Assembly: GCA_963845285.1 (NCBI GenBank) | Contig: CAWJRO010000015.1 | Location: 124,001-188,000, forward strand | DNA length: 64,000 nt | Reading direction: 5' to 3' | From: Methanobacterium_C sp963845285 | Lineage (GTDB): Archaea > Methanobacteriota > Methanobacteria > Methanobacteriales > Methanobacteriaceae | Part shown: positions 56,491 to 63,560 of the stretch, piece after piece | How the letters are laid out: each line of letters begins with the position of its first letter | Numbering within the stretch: position 1 is the stretch's first letter | Notes under the pieces: generated by a model | Told to the model about the DNA's origin: nothing | What the model saw: only the letters and a program-made list of their open reading frames with translations | Database searches by the model: none | Program-made: the position numbers and the translations under genes

Positions 56491-56886
56491 CAGGCCCCGC
56501 AACATGCTTCGCTTCAGGAGTCCGGTGCCGGCAATCGAGCGCGTCTTGAGGGTATCAAGTCGCCGCATGAAGTGCTTCTCATCATTGAGAGCAATGACGG
56601 CATTCCAGATGCGCTCATTCAGTTCGCAGGCTTGCTGGGCTTTGGCCAGCGTCTTGTAGGGCTTGCGGGCTCCCACGAAGTCCCAGATTTCTCGGGAATC
56701 ACGCGGAGCCAGAAAACAGCGCACACAGGCATGAAAGTGCAGAGCAATCGTGATGCCCATGTATTCCCGGTTCCAAGTGATCCGGTAACGCTTGCCCAGG
56801 TCCATCCACATTCGATGGAGTTTCCGACTGGCCTGATGTTTGCCATCGGCATCAGTGAAGTAGACGGCTTTGCGCTTGAATTCCAT
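56490..56886 (-). CDS. Virus-like hypothetical protein, 3' end missing
   Basis: About 132 residues of GC-rich coding sequence: MEFKRKAVYFTDADG start, many aromatic and basic residues, one Cys pair (ACVRCF). The frame runs without a proper stop into the archaeal DNA, so the true C terminus is absent. No family recognised. Belongs to the leftward gene row of the virus-like segment. Confidence 0.55.
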
Positions 56887-56890
56887 GCTG

Positions 56891-57256
56891 TCACGCTTCC
56901 GTTACGTAAGATGGATCAAGGTCTCGAAGAAAGGCGAAAGGTATCGTGAATGTGAAACAGCCAACCTCACCTGCTGGCATCCGGTGCATCTCATCGTGAG
57001 ATGTCAATTGGACCTTTTTGGCAACCTCGTAGTTTTCGATGACTTGACTGTCAGGAAACAAACTGCAAGTTTCTGGGTCATCATCTGGTCTTCCAACTTC
57101 GGCAAAGGGTTGATAGGAATAGAGAGTCACATCCTTCTCAAAGACAACCCAATTGAAGATCAGTTCGAGGCCATCTTCTTTGACTTCCTGGTTGACCAGT
57201 GGCAAATGAAGTGTGCCGGCCGATGTCTTTGCTCGCAGGTAGAAGTCGTGGATCAT
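56891..57256 (-). CDS. Virus-like hypothetical protein
   Basis: A 121-residue acidic soluble protein starting MIHDFYLRAKTSAG. The frame opens further upstream (57433), but that part overlaps the FmdB-type gene and a GC-rich palindrome, so the ATG at 57256 is chosen. The next gene begins 5 bp after its stop. No family recognised. Confidence 0.55.
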   Translation of the reverse strand: MIHDFYLRAKTSAGTLHLPLVNQEVKEDGLELIFNWVVFEKDVTLYSYQPFAEVGRPDDDPETCSLFPDSQVIENYEVAKKVQLTSHDEMHRMPAGEVGCFTFTIPFAFLRDLDPSYVTEA

Positions 57257-57279
57257 TACTGTATCCCTGATTTCGCTTG

Positions 57280-57307
57280 GGCCGAACAGGCAGGTGCCTG
57301 TTCGGCC
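57280..57307. terminator. GC-rich perfect hairpin
   Basis: GGCCGAACAGGCA, a 2-base loop, and TGCCTGTTCGGCC form a perfect 13-bp stem, just after the FmdB-type gene and before the next gene. On the plus strand it is followed by a T-rich stretch, on the minus strand it is not. Terminator or processing hairpin; the direction is unsure. Confidence 0.55.
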
Positions 57308-57321
57308 TATCTTCTTCTGTC

Positions 57322-57516
57322 TTAGTAGCCACGGCCACGGTTTACCCGCGGGTGCATGGGCGAATAGTGGGCATGGAAGGCTGGCGCTCGCTTGAAGATG
57401 CGCTTGACCTTCTTCTTGCCGCACGCCGGGCACTTAGTGGGCCCAGGTTCGGCGATGCCGTGGGAGACCTCAAACTCGTGTTCACAGGCTTCGCATTGGA
57501 AATCGTAGGCCGGCAT
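57322..57516 (-). CDS. FmdB-family zinc-ribbon protein
   Basis: A 64-residue protein with the FmdB pattern: MPAYDFQCEACEHEFEV, then KCPACGKKKVKRIF, giving two CxxC zinc knuckles. A basic Pro/His/Arg tail follows. GGAGGAACC precedes the ATG, which fixes the start. Such small ribbons occur in bacteria and in phages; the biochemical role is not established. Confidence 0.82.
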   Translation of the reverse strand: MPAYDFQCEACEHEFEVSHGIAEPGPTKCPACGKKKVKRIFKRAPAFHAHYSPMHPRVNRGRGY

Positions 57517-57524
57517 GGTTCCTC

Positions 57525-57755
57525 CTACGCCGCAGTGGGCAGAAGCTCGGTCACGACGACCGCGTTCTTCAGGTTGCGCACCACGATCCAACGGCCCTCG
57601 GAATTCAGGCCCTTGACGACGGTGGGCAATACCTGGGTCACGCGGAGCTTGTTCATCCACATGGACGAACCCCGCCTCACCGGATACACAATGGTGTCAT
57701 CGGGCTTGATCTCGCGCCCAAAAAGTCGGTCGCTCCGGTCATGGTAGTACCTCAA
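57525..57755 (-). CDS. Virus-like hypothetical protein
   Basis: A 76-residue basic protein (TTG start at 57755) with a beta-rich look: DDTIVYPVRRGSSM and GRWIVVRNLKNAVVV. It overlaps the end of the upstream gene by 17 bp in another frame. The start is uncertain. Might be a small structural or head-tail component; nothing specific supports that. Confidence 0.45.
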   Translation of the reverse strand: MRYYHDRSDRLFGREIKPDDTIVYPVRRGSSMWMNKLRVTQVLPTVVKGLNSEGRWIVVRNLKNAVVVTELLPTAA

Positions 57756-57996
57756 TGGACTCAAAATGGGTAATCGGCGGAAAACGATGAGCAACCGGCT
57801 GGGACAGTTCCGCCAACAGGCTGTCCAAGCAGGCTTTGTAGTTCGTGATGCGCGACAATCGCATCAGAAGGTCTTTCCCGGGCCGCGTGCCAAACTCCAC
57901 CAACTCGTGCATCTCATCAAAGAATCTGGGATGGATGCCAAAGTCCCGCAGCTTTTTGTCCAGGTCCGGGATGAAGGCTTTCAGAGTGCGGCTCAT
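57739..57996 (-). CDS. Virus-like hypothetical protein
   Basis: An 85-residue soluble, helical protein starting MSRTLKAFIPDLDKKL. It is part of the tightly packed leftward row. No family recognised. Confidence 0.5.
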   Translation of the reverse strand: MSRTLKAFIPDLDKKLRDFGIHPRFFDEMHELVEFGTRPGKDLLMRLSRITNYKACLDSLLAELSQPVAHRFPPITHFESIEVLP

Positions 57997-58039
57997 GGTG
58001 AATCATCTACTAGGCTAGGGTCAGGAAACAGGCGGTGGT

Positions 58040-58285
58040 TTACGGATTTCGATCAGAAAGCAGGCTTTTCAGTGCTCGGCAGAGCAAATCCCATGCAAGG
58101 AGACGCTTGCGAGGGAATCCACTGATGGTGGCGTGCCGCCACGGCCGCCCGGCTTTGTCCCGGAGATCCACGAAGTAGTTGCCCTGAGTTTGGGTGCCGC
58201 CGATGTTCGTGATGGTGCCGGTTGCCAGCGTGCGCTTGCAGGCTTCAGAGCCGCCGGGCCAGAGTTCGATTTTCACGACAAGCAT
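58040..58285 (-). CDS. Conserved small phage/proteobacterial-type protein
   Basis: An 81-residue protein starting MLVVKIELWPGG, with a basic middle and the ending RLLAWDLLCRALKSLL. I recognise this layout (VKIELWPGG at the front, WDLLYRAL near the end) from many small uncharacterised proteins of phages and proteobacteria. Probably a small beta-barrel. It overlaps the upstream gene by 13 bp. Confidence 0.65.
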   Translation of the reverse strand: MLVVKIELWPGGSEACKRTLATGTITNIGGTQTQGNYFVDLRDKAGRPWRHATISGFPRKRLLAWDLLCRALKSLLSDRNP

Positions 58286-58482
58286 GGGGCGTCCCCTCGC
58301 AACCTGGCCGCCACCTCGTCATCCACCTCGCGCAGGGCGGCAGCCGCCTCGGGCGAGATTTGCTGATTAGGTGTGCAACCGGGTTTCGGATCAGAGGCAA
58401 GAACACCGGGTCGGCGGAGCTTCAAGGCTTCGTTGTAGGCGTCATCGCTTGCGGAGTCGTTGTCCATATCGAAGTCGCGCAT
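58273..58482 (-). CDS. Virus-like hypothetical protein
   Basis: A 69-residue acidic protein rich in Asp and Ala (MRDFDMDNDSASDDAY start, EAAAALREVDDEVAARLRG end). Sits between two other small genes with 1-bp and overlapping boundaries. No family recognised. Confidence 0.5.
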   Translation of the reverse strand: MRDFDMDNDSASDDAYNEALKLRRPGVLASDPKPGCTPNQQISPEAAAALREVDDEVAARLRGDAPCLS

Positions 58483-58483
58483 C

Positions 58484-58714
58484 TCAGTAACACTCCGGGA
58501 AGGGTTCGATACTATTCAAATCGTGGAGGCCGGGGATGCCATACCAATCGGTGCCATCGCCGCAGCAATCACAGACAGACACATCTGAGTCATGGTCACG
58601 TATCCATTGAAGGATGATTTCTCGGTCACCGGTCGCATCGTAACGGGCCAGTGTCTCAGCATCAACTTGCTCCAGATTCAGGAATCCGGAGGTCTGGCAG
58701 CGCATGCAAGTCAT
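58484..58714 (-). CDS. Virus-like small zinc-binding protein
   Basis: A 76-residue protein with CMRC at the N terminus and VCDCCGDG in the second half, so a zinc site is likely. The ATG overlaps the stop of the MazG-like gene (ATGA). No family recognised. Confidence 0.55.
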   Translation of the reverse strand: MTCMRCQTSGFLNLEQVDAETLARYDATGDREIILQWIRDHDSDVSVCDCCGDGTDWYGIPGLHDLNSIEPFPECY

Positions 58715-58941
58715 GTGAGATCCAACATGAACCGCATAGCGGTGGCTGCGACCTGAGCGGTCTCACGACGCATGGCGGCCTTACAGCGCTTGCTTCGCTT
58801 CTTGCGAACCTCTTCCCAGAGTTCATCCAGCTCCTCAAAGATGACAGCCCAACCTTCATGGGCCGAGTTGTAGGCTCCATGCAGTCGGATTGACCGATCC
58901 AACTCTCTGGCGGCGGTGGATAGGACGGTTTCCTTCTTCAT
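58711..58941 (-). CDS. Small MazG-like phage protein
   Basis: A 76-residue helical protein: SIRLHGAYNSAHEGWAVIFE, ELDELWEEVRKK and ETAQVAATAMRFMLDL. The spaced EELDELWEEV acids recall MazG-type nucleotide pyrophosphohydrolases found in phages, in a very short form. AAGGAG precedes the ATG. Confidence 0.6.
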   Translation of the reverse strand: MKKETVLSTAARELDRSIRLHGAYNSAHEGWAVIFEELDELWEEVRKKRSKRCKAAMRRETAQVAATAMRFMLDLT

Positions 58942-58952
58942 TGGATGGCTCC

Positions 58953-59660
58953 TTAGAATCCGAGAGTCTTGCGTGTCCAGTCAGGGCCGAAGTAGGCGCG
59001 GGTGAAGTCACGTAGTGGCTTGGCATCCGTAGCCATGCGGAGGCGATCCAGTTTTGGTTGGATACTGGATGCCCGGCAAAGGGTCAGTACCCGCTCAGTC
59101 TGCCATTGGAGGAGGGCCCGCACCTGTGGGTCATGCAACTGGGTCGCCCAGGGCACGCACACGGCGTAGGCAATGAACTCTACAGCGTAGCGGCCGGTCT
59201 CTTGGCGATCTCTGATGCCAAGGCGGTAGCGGGCCTCCAGGCCATTCGTGTAGGCGCACCACTCGTCGAAGATGTAGGATGGTTGCTCGTTGAAGTAACC
59301 CTGTTGACTCACGAGATAGAGGGAGTAGACCTCCCCTCGAAGTGATGGCGGCACAATGCGGGCAACGGCAGCCAGGGTTGTGGCTGGTTCCTGGAGTAGG
59401 ATGGCCCGGTTGTTCAGGACGTAGAATCCAGGGCGGCTGAAGCGGGCCCGCAGGTTGCTGTGAATACTGTGGGTGCCTTCATGGACCCAGCCGATGCGAT
59501 CGGCTTCACGGTAGGGGTGGCCAGGCAACAGATGGGATTCGATGTCGCCTACCACGGGGCCCAGACCCGAGACGGTACGCAGCGGCGGCCAAGGGGTCCA
59601 AGTGGGTGGTGCGGCACCAGCCGTACCCGCAAGAAACAGCACTACTAGAATAGGGCGCAT
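58953..59660 (-). CDS. Secreted HExxH-type putative metallopeptidase
   Basis: A 235-residue protein with a clear signal peptide (MRPILVVLFLAGTAGAAPP). H60-E61 and H64 in WVHEGTHSIHS form an HExxH zinc motif; E133 in IFDEWCAY could be the third ligand. A protease role is inferred from these only. The ATG at 59660 lies 1 bp after the methyltransferase stop with GGGAGGG upstream, so the two genes are coupled. The longer frame to 59711 would destroy the signal peptide. Confidence 0.6.
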   Translation of the reverse strand: MRPILVVLFLAGTAGAAPPTWTPWPPLRTVSGLGPVVGDIESHLLPGHPYREADRIGWVHEGTHSIHSNLRARFSRPGFYVLNNRAILLQEPATTLAAVARIVPPSLRGEVYSLYLVSQQGYFNEQPSYIFDEWCAYTNGLEARYRLGIRDRQETGRYAVEFIAYAVCVPWATQLHDPQVRALLQWQTERVLTLCRASSIQPKLDRLRMATDAKPLRDFTRAYFGPDWTRKTLGF

Positions 59661-59661
59661 T

Positions 59662-60432
59662 TCAACCCTCCCAAATGGAACGGTGCATGTAGGGGACTGA
59701 TTCCAGACCATTCTCGGCCGCGATTCGTTTGCAGTAGTCCCGGTCGATTTCGATCAGGGTGCAGGGCATATCGAGACGTTTACACGCACGCAACGTCGTG
59801 CCGGTGCCGCCGAAGGGGTCCAGGACAGCCCCACCTGGCGGAGTGGTAAGTAACAGGCAGCGCTCGACCAGCCCCTCGTTGAGCTGGGTCGGATGCCAGG
59901 ACCGGCGCTGCTTGCTGTTGCCTGTCACCCGGGTGAAGTCAAACACATCCCCGGGCACTCGTCCCCGCGGGTCCGCCCGCTTGTCGCCGTTCTCTTGCCG
60001 CCATGACGGCACACGGATGGCGTCCGGGAAAATCGGTGCGCCACTCCAGCGGAGCCGTAAGAGTGGCCGATGGTTGTTGCCCAAGTCGTGTTGATTGTGT
60101 TGGCCAAACGTGAAGGTTTGGACACAGAGTTTGGCCTCCAGTCCGCTGAAGAGCGGATTGCCCCCAGCCTCGCGACGAAGCAGATCGGCAACGATTCGGC
60201 CGACCTCAAAAGTCCACTTCGAGTTGTAGGAGAACCAGACGGTTTTTGCCTTGCCCAGAAAGGCAACGAGCCACTTTTCAAGTAGTCCGATATAGGCATC
60301 CTCGTTCAAGTTGTCCTTATATTGGCTGTATCCAAGTCCAAGATTGTCTGGTGGATCGGCGAAGATTGTGTCTACTTGTTCCAAGGTTTGAAGCACGTCC
60401 AAGCAATCGCCTTCGTAGAGTCGATACTTCAT
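59662..60432 (-). CDS. DNA methyltransferase (N4-cytosine/N6-adenine type)
   Basis: A 256-residue SAM-dependent DNA methyltransferase of the beta class. The catalytic motif comes first (FADPPDNLGLGY, a DPPD form of DPPY), the target-recognition part lies between, and the SAM motif DPFGGTGTTLRACKRL comes last. No restriction enzyme is adjacent, so it is probably an orphan viral enzyme. The ATG overlaps the upstream stop by four bases (ATGA). Confidence 0.85.
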   Translation of the reverse strand: MKYRLYEGDCLDVLQTLEQVDTIFADPPDNLGLGYSQYKDNLNEDAYIGLLEKWLVAFLGKAKTVWFSYNSKWTFEVGRIVADLLRREAGGNPLFSGLEAKLCVQTFTFGQHNQHDLGNNHRPLLRLRWSGAPIFPDAIRVPSWRQENGDKRADPRGRVPGDVFDFTRVTGNSKQRRSWHPTQLNEGLVERCLLLTTPPGGAVLDPFGGTGTTLRACKRLDMPCTLIEIDRDYCKRIAAENGLESVPYMHRSIWEG

Positions 60433-60689
60433 TCCACTACCTCAGCTTCCTCGATCTCCCATGTCTCGTATTCGGCACCATTGTGGGCGTCGAGCAATCG
60501 GCGGATGACTCCGATATCACCTTCGCGGGCGGCCCGAAGCATGGCTTCATTGCAGTCCTCGACCTCTTCGTAGCAATGGAACTCATCCAGTTGATCGAAG
60601 AGCTGCCGCATGGCTCCATCCAATCGTCGGGCAGTATCGGCCATCCAATACTGGTTGCCATGCTTGCCGTAGTAGATCAGGATTTTCAC
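60429..60689 (-). CDS. Virus-like hypothetical protein (ankyrin-like tail)
   Basis: An 86-residue protein with GTG start at 60689, overlapping the upstream stop (GTGA). The second half (AAREGDIGVIRRLLDAHN) looks like one ankyrin-type helix pair. The C terminus is very acidic. No function assigned. Confidence 0.5.
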   Translation of the reverse strand: MKILIYYGKHGNQYWMADTARRLDGAMRQLFDQLDEFHCYEEVEDCNEAMLRAAREGDIGVIRRLLDAHNGAEYETWEIEEAEVVE

Positions 60690-60808
60690 TGGCTTCTCCG
60701 TTTCACAATGAGGTAGGTGCCAAGCCAACCGCCGACAATGTAGGCTGCCACAGCAACGAAGCATTGCTCGACAATCAGGACAGTTGACACTACGGTGCAG
60801 AGATACAT
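60686..60808 (-). CDS. Small membrane protein, N terminus uncertain
   Basis: About 40 residues with two hydrophobic stretches (YLCTVVSTVLIV; FVAVAAYIVGGWLGTYLIV) and a basic end KRRSQ. The ATG at 60808 lacks a ribosome binding site and lies close to the next composition break, so the start may be missing. Holin-like in size and shape, but that is only a guess. Confidence 0.4.
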   Translation of the reverse strand: MYLCTVVSTVLIVEQCFVAVAAYIVGGWLGTYLIVKRRSQ

Positions 60809-60845
60809 GGCCGCGCTGAAGTTGGCGGCCTTGACGGTAAAGCCG
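60800..60845. other. Composition break and probable assembly join 2
   Basis: The leftward virus-like genes end and a rightward, even more GC-rich frame begins without a start codon of its own. The exact base cannot be fixed. Confidence 0.65.
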
Positions 60846-61184
60846 GAGAAGCCCAACGGGGTGAAGTTCGAGATGTTCGTGTTCGACGCGGTGCCCTTTG
60901 CGCGGAACCCGGTGATCATCGAAACGCTGCGGGCCGACTATTTCTCGCCGGTGAAGAACGCGACGGGCGTCGATTCGCCGGCGACGTGTCGCGCCGATCA
61001 GCTCCGGCAGTTCGCCCGCTGGCTGCGCGCCAACGGCGCGGCGCTCGAGACCGACGCGACTGGCCTGCCGGCGGTCGCGCTCGAGGTGTCGCCGCTTTTC
61101 GGTTACGACGAGGATTCGTTCGCCGACGCCTGGCGCGCCTGCGCGCCGCCGCCGGAGTTGCGCGACGGGCTTTACCTGCAGTAG
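60840..61184 (+). CDS. UDPGP-type pyrophosphorylase, C-terminal fragment
   Basis: About 115 residues of the C-terminal part of a UDP-N-acetylglucosamine/UDP-sugar pyrophosphorylase of the eukaryote-like UDPGP type: KPNGVKFEMFVFDAVPFARN, SPVKNATGVDSPATCRADQL and SPLFGYDEDSF are the family blocks. The N-terminal two thirds, with the nucleotide loop, are absent. High GC and this gene type point to a different bacterium, perhaps from the Verrucomicrobia. Truncated at the join; no function can be assumed. Confidence 0.8.
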   Translation, partial: KPEKPNGVKFEMFVFDAVPFARNPVIIETLRADYFSPVKNATGVDSPATCRADQLRQFARWLRANGAALETDATGLPAVALEVSPLFGYDEDSFADAWRACAPPPELRDGLYLQ

Positions 61185-61445
61185 GCCGGGTTGCCCTGCA
61201 TCGCTCCGGCACCAACGCGGCGGCAGGCGGGGCGGCGAGGCAATTGACACCGGCCGCCGCCCGAGTCCAAGAAGACCGGTCGACGAGCGCCGGTGAGGGG
61301 CCATGCAAAACGGGTTGGCATCCGTGGGTCGATCCGTGTGTTGTTCGGCAGAGCATCCACCATGACCACCTCCGATTGCATTACCGCTGCGGCCCGCGCG
61401 GGCCACCTCTTGCCCAGCACAGTCGAGAACCGTGATCGCCCTTCC
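61185..61445. other. Very GC-rich spacer with probable assembly join 3
   Basis: After the UDPGP stop there is GC-rich DNA with no convincing gene; overlapping long frames here are typical random open frames of GC-rich DNA. Near 61,440 the composition falls and the rlmN fragment begins in mid-gene. Confidence 0.55.
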
Positions 61446-61780
61446 TCGGCCGCGCCCTGGCGGACTTGCTGGCCGTCTGCAGGAATCTCCCTCTGGCTCG
61501 CCGTGAAAAAATCACCTTTGAGTATGTCTTGATCAAGGGGGTCAACGACTCCGAAGACGATGCCCTCTGTGTGGCCCGGCTATTGCGCGGAATCCCGGCG
61601 AAAATAAACTTGATTCCTTTTAACCCGCATTCCCAAAGTTCTTATCAGCGGCCTGAAGATGGAGCGATTCGTAGATTCCGGGAAGTGCTGATGACCAAGA
61701 AGTTCACAACCATGGTTCGCCAGAGCAAGGGTGTGGATATTCTCGCCGCTTGCGGACAACTGGGCCAAAGACAAAGCTGA
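61445..61780 (+). CDS. rlmN: 23S rRNA (adenine-2503-C2)-methyltransferase, C-terminal fragment
   Basis: The last 110 or so residues of the radical-SAM enzyme RlmN: ITFEYVLIKGVNDSEDDA, ARLLRGIPAKINLIPFNPH and QSKGVDILAACGQL, including the second catalytic Cys in AACGQL. The N-terminal part with the CxxxCxxC cluster is missing, since the frame enters from foreign DNA. Composition and gene order suggest a deltaproteobacterium-like source. Confidence 0.85.
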   Translation, partial: LGRALADLLAVCRNLPLARREKITFEYVLIKGVNDSEDDALCVARLLRGIPAKINLIPFNPHSQSSYQRPEDGAIRRFREVLMTKKFTTMVRQSKGVDILAACGQLGQRQS

Positions 61781-61931
61781 GAGAAGTGGGCGGATGAATA
61801 ATCGGGGGATCAGCCGGGGCGGGGGCTCGAGGACACTCCAACCCTGGGGCGGCCCAACAGGGCTGGAGTCCACATTGGGCCACCTTTAAAAATCCCCCTA
61901 AAAAGCATCCAAAAAAGCATCAAAAAAGGCC

Positions 61932-61959
61932 TTGACAGGAATTGGGGATATATGGTAAT
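61932..61959 (+). promoter_or_regulatory. Bacterial sigma-70-type promoter of the cold-shock gene
   Basis: TTGACA at 61932-61937 and GGTAAT at 61954-61959, 16 bases apart. It would give a leader of roughly 80 bases before the cold-shock ATG, long as is usual for csp genes. Confidence 0.5.
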
Positions 61960-61996
61960 GCCAACGTCGGATAAGCCGATAGTTCTCGGCAGGTGA

Positions 61997-62025
61997 CCGA
62001 ACCGGTTTGCGGGTCATCGGTTCGG
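61997..62025 (+). promoter_or_regulatory. Hairpin in the cold-shock gene leader
   Basis: CCGAACCG and CGGTTCGG, 13 bases apart, form an 8-bp stem that ends about 10 bases before the GGAGG site. Could control ribosome access with temperature. Confidence 0.55.
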
Positions 62026-62045
62026 GCATGAAAAGGAGGATTTTG

Positions 62046-62249
62046 ATGAGGTTGACGGGTCGGGTGAAATGGTTCAATGACAGTAAAGGTTATGGCTTTA
62101 TTGAACAAGAAGGAGGAAGAGACATTTTTGTTCACTATACAGCCATTCAAGGTGAGGGGTTCAAATCTTTAGCCGAAGGCCAGAAGGTGGAATTCGAAAT
62201 CATCGAAGGGGCGAAAGGCCCCCAAGCGACAAAAGTTGTGAAAGTGTAA
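62046..62249 (+). CDS. CspA-family cold-shock protein
   Basis: A 67-residue single cold-shock domain: GRVKWFNDSKGYGFIEQEG is RNP1, DIFVHYTAI is RNP2, and ATKVVKV ends it. Binds single-stranded RNA and DNA as a chaperone. GGAGG lies seven to eight bases before ATG 62046, which fixes the start against the longer frame. Followed by a strong terminator. Confidence 0.95.
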   Translation: MRLTGRVKWFNDSKGYGFIEQEGGRDIFVHYTAIQGEGFKSLAEGQKVEFEIIEGAKGPQATKVVKV

Positions 62250-62280
62250 TTCTCTGCTATAATACATTGACCCGCATGAG

Positions 62281-62317
62281 ACCCCGATGGAGGCCCGCTT
62301 CCACCGGGGTTTTTTTT
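62281..62317 (+). terminator. Rho-independent terminator after the cold-shock gene
   Basis: ACCCCGATGGA and TCCACCGGGGT pair with one mismatch and are followed by eight T bases. Confidence 0.85.
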
Positions 62318-62326
62318 GGTTTTTTT

Positions 62327-62457
62327 CACCGCAGAGTACGCCGAGATCGCTGAAATGAGAATCGAATAAAAAAGATAGGGGGTAACTGCCCGTTCGACCC
62401 AGAAGCGTATTTCGAAGAATTTTCTCCGTGTTCTCCGCGGCCTCTGCGGTGAATCGG
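62327..62457. repeat. GCAGAG-type inverted-repeat unit 1
   Basis: CACCGCAGAGTACGCCGAGA at the left and TCTCCGCGGCCTCTGCGGTG at the right, about 130 bp from end to end. Belongs to a class of short intergenic repeats often seen in deltaproteobacteria. Confidence 0.65.
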
Positions 62458-62547
62458 TAGGTTAATAAAATCAAAAGGATCTTTTCTTTCTTGACCGCTT
62501 CGGAGAAAGGGGCTAAACTTTTTTCAAAAATGCGAGAGGCAGATTTT

Positions 62548-63370
62548 ATGCTCAAGATCGCAGGAATTCAGATGAATTGTTCTCCGGATAAAGAAAAAAA
62601 CCTGGAGAAAGCCCTCCTTTTGGCTGAAATTGCCGCGGAGCGAGGGGCAAAAATGCTCAGCTTCCAGCAACTCTTCAATACCCACTGGTTTCCGATGGAC
62701 ATCCGTCCCGACCATTTCCCGCTCGCCGAGGAGATTCCCGGGCCAGCCACAGAGGCTATGCAAGGAGTCGCCCAGAAATGGGAGGTCGTTATCGTGCTGC
62801 CTCTTTTCGAAAAGGATTCCCGCGGCTTCTACTTCAACACAGCGGTCGTCATCGATGCGGACGGGAAGATATTGGGAAAGTATCGCAAGGTTCATATTCC
62901 CCAGATCCCCCTCTGGGAAGAGAAGGCTTATTTTCAGCCCGGAGATTTGGGGTTTCCCGTATTCCCCACGCGCTACGCCCGGGTGGGAGTGCAGATCTGC
63001 TGGGATAATTTCTTCCCGGAAGGGGCTCGCATCCTGGCTCTCAAAGGATGCCAGATCATCTTTTCTCCAACGGCGGCAGCCCTTGCCTCTCAGGAGAAAT
63101 GGGAGAAGGTGATCTGCGCCCATGCCGCGACAAGTGGAATCTATATTTTCCGGGTTAACCGTGTGGGGAAGGAGGCGAAGCAGAATTTTTATGGAAAAAG
63201 TTTCTGCGCTTCTCCGGAGGGGGAGTTGGTTGAACCCACCCAGCGGCGCCCAGGAAGGGGTGGTTATATGCAGCATCGATCTGGCAGAGATCGAGCGGAC
63301 GCGCCGGGTATGGACGTTCCTACGGGATCGGCGTCCGGAGATTTATGAAGAACTCCTGGCGGGCCAATGA
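62548..63370 (+). pseudogene. Carbon-nitrogen hydrolase (nitrilase family), frameshifted
   Basis: Nitrilase-superfamily amidohydrolase of the N-carbamoylputrescine-amidase type. The catalytic Lys is in GKYRKVHIPQ and the Cys in VQICWDNFFPEGAR. At the place of the catalytic Glu the protein reads SFQQLFNTHWFP, with Gln where QELF is usual. The first frame is good to about residue 228 (SPEG); beyond 63,220 the family sequence (PPSGAQEGVVICSIDL) continues in another frame to the TGA at 63,368. A one-base excess in the GGGGG run at 63,219-63,224 explains it. A sequencing error is as likely as a real mutation. AGAGG precedes the ATG. Confidence 0.8.
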
Positions 63371-63375
63371 GCATT

Positions 63376-63547
63376 TTCACCCCAGAGAGCGCAGAGACCG
63401 CAGAGATAAATTGAAATTTGAAAAAAGTAACACTGAAGTTTATCCAGTGACTTCGGCGCTCAAGAACTCAATGGGGTGCTGAAATTGAGTGATTCCTTTT
63501 TTAGAATAACTTTCTCTGCGCTCTCCGCGCGCTCTGCGGTGAACCGT
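63376..63547. repeat. GCAGAG-type inverted-repeat unit 2
   Basis: Left arm TTCACCCCAGAGAGCGCAGA and right arm TCTCCGCGCGCTCTGCGGTG, about 170 bp from end to end, between the hydrolase and argS. Same class as unit 1. Confidence 0.65.
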
Positions 63548-63560
63548 TTCTAACAGTACC

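Noticed and set aside
56196..56549. Plus-strand open frame of 117 residues
   Set aside because: It is antisense to the NikR fragment, crosses the composition break and has no ribosome binding site.
60916..61435. Long overlapping frames on both strands in the GC-rich stretch
   Set aside because: Only the frame with UDPGP family blocks is supported; the rest are Arg/Ala/Pro-rich random frames expected in very GC-rich DNA.
62548..63370. Programmed frameshift in the hydrolase
   Set aside because: No slippery heptamer or downstream structure was seen, and a second one-base shift occurs nearby in argS; sequence error is simpler.
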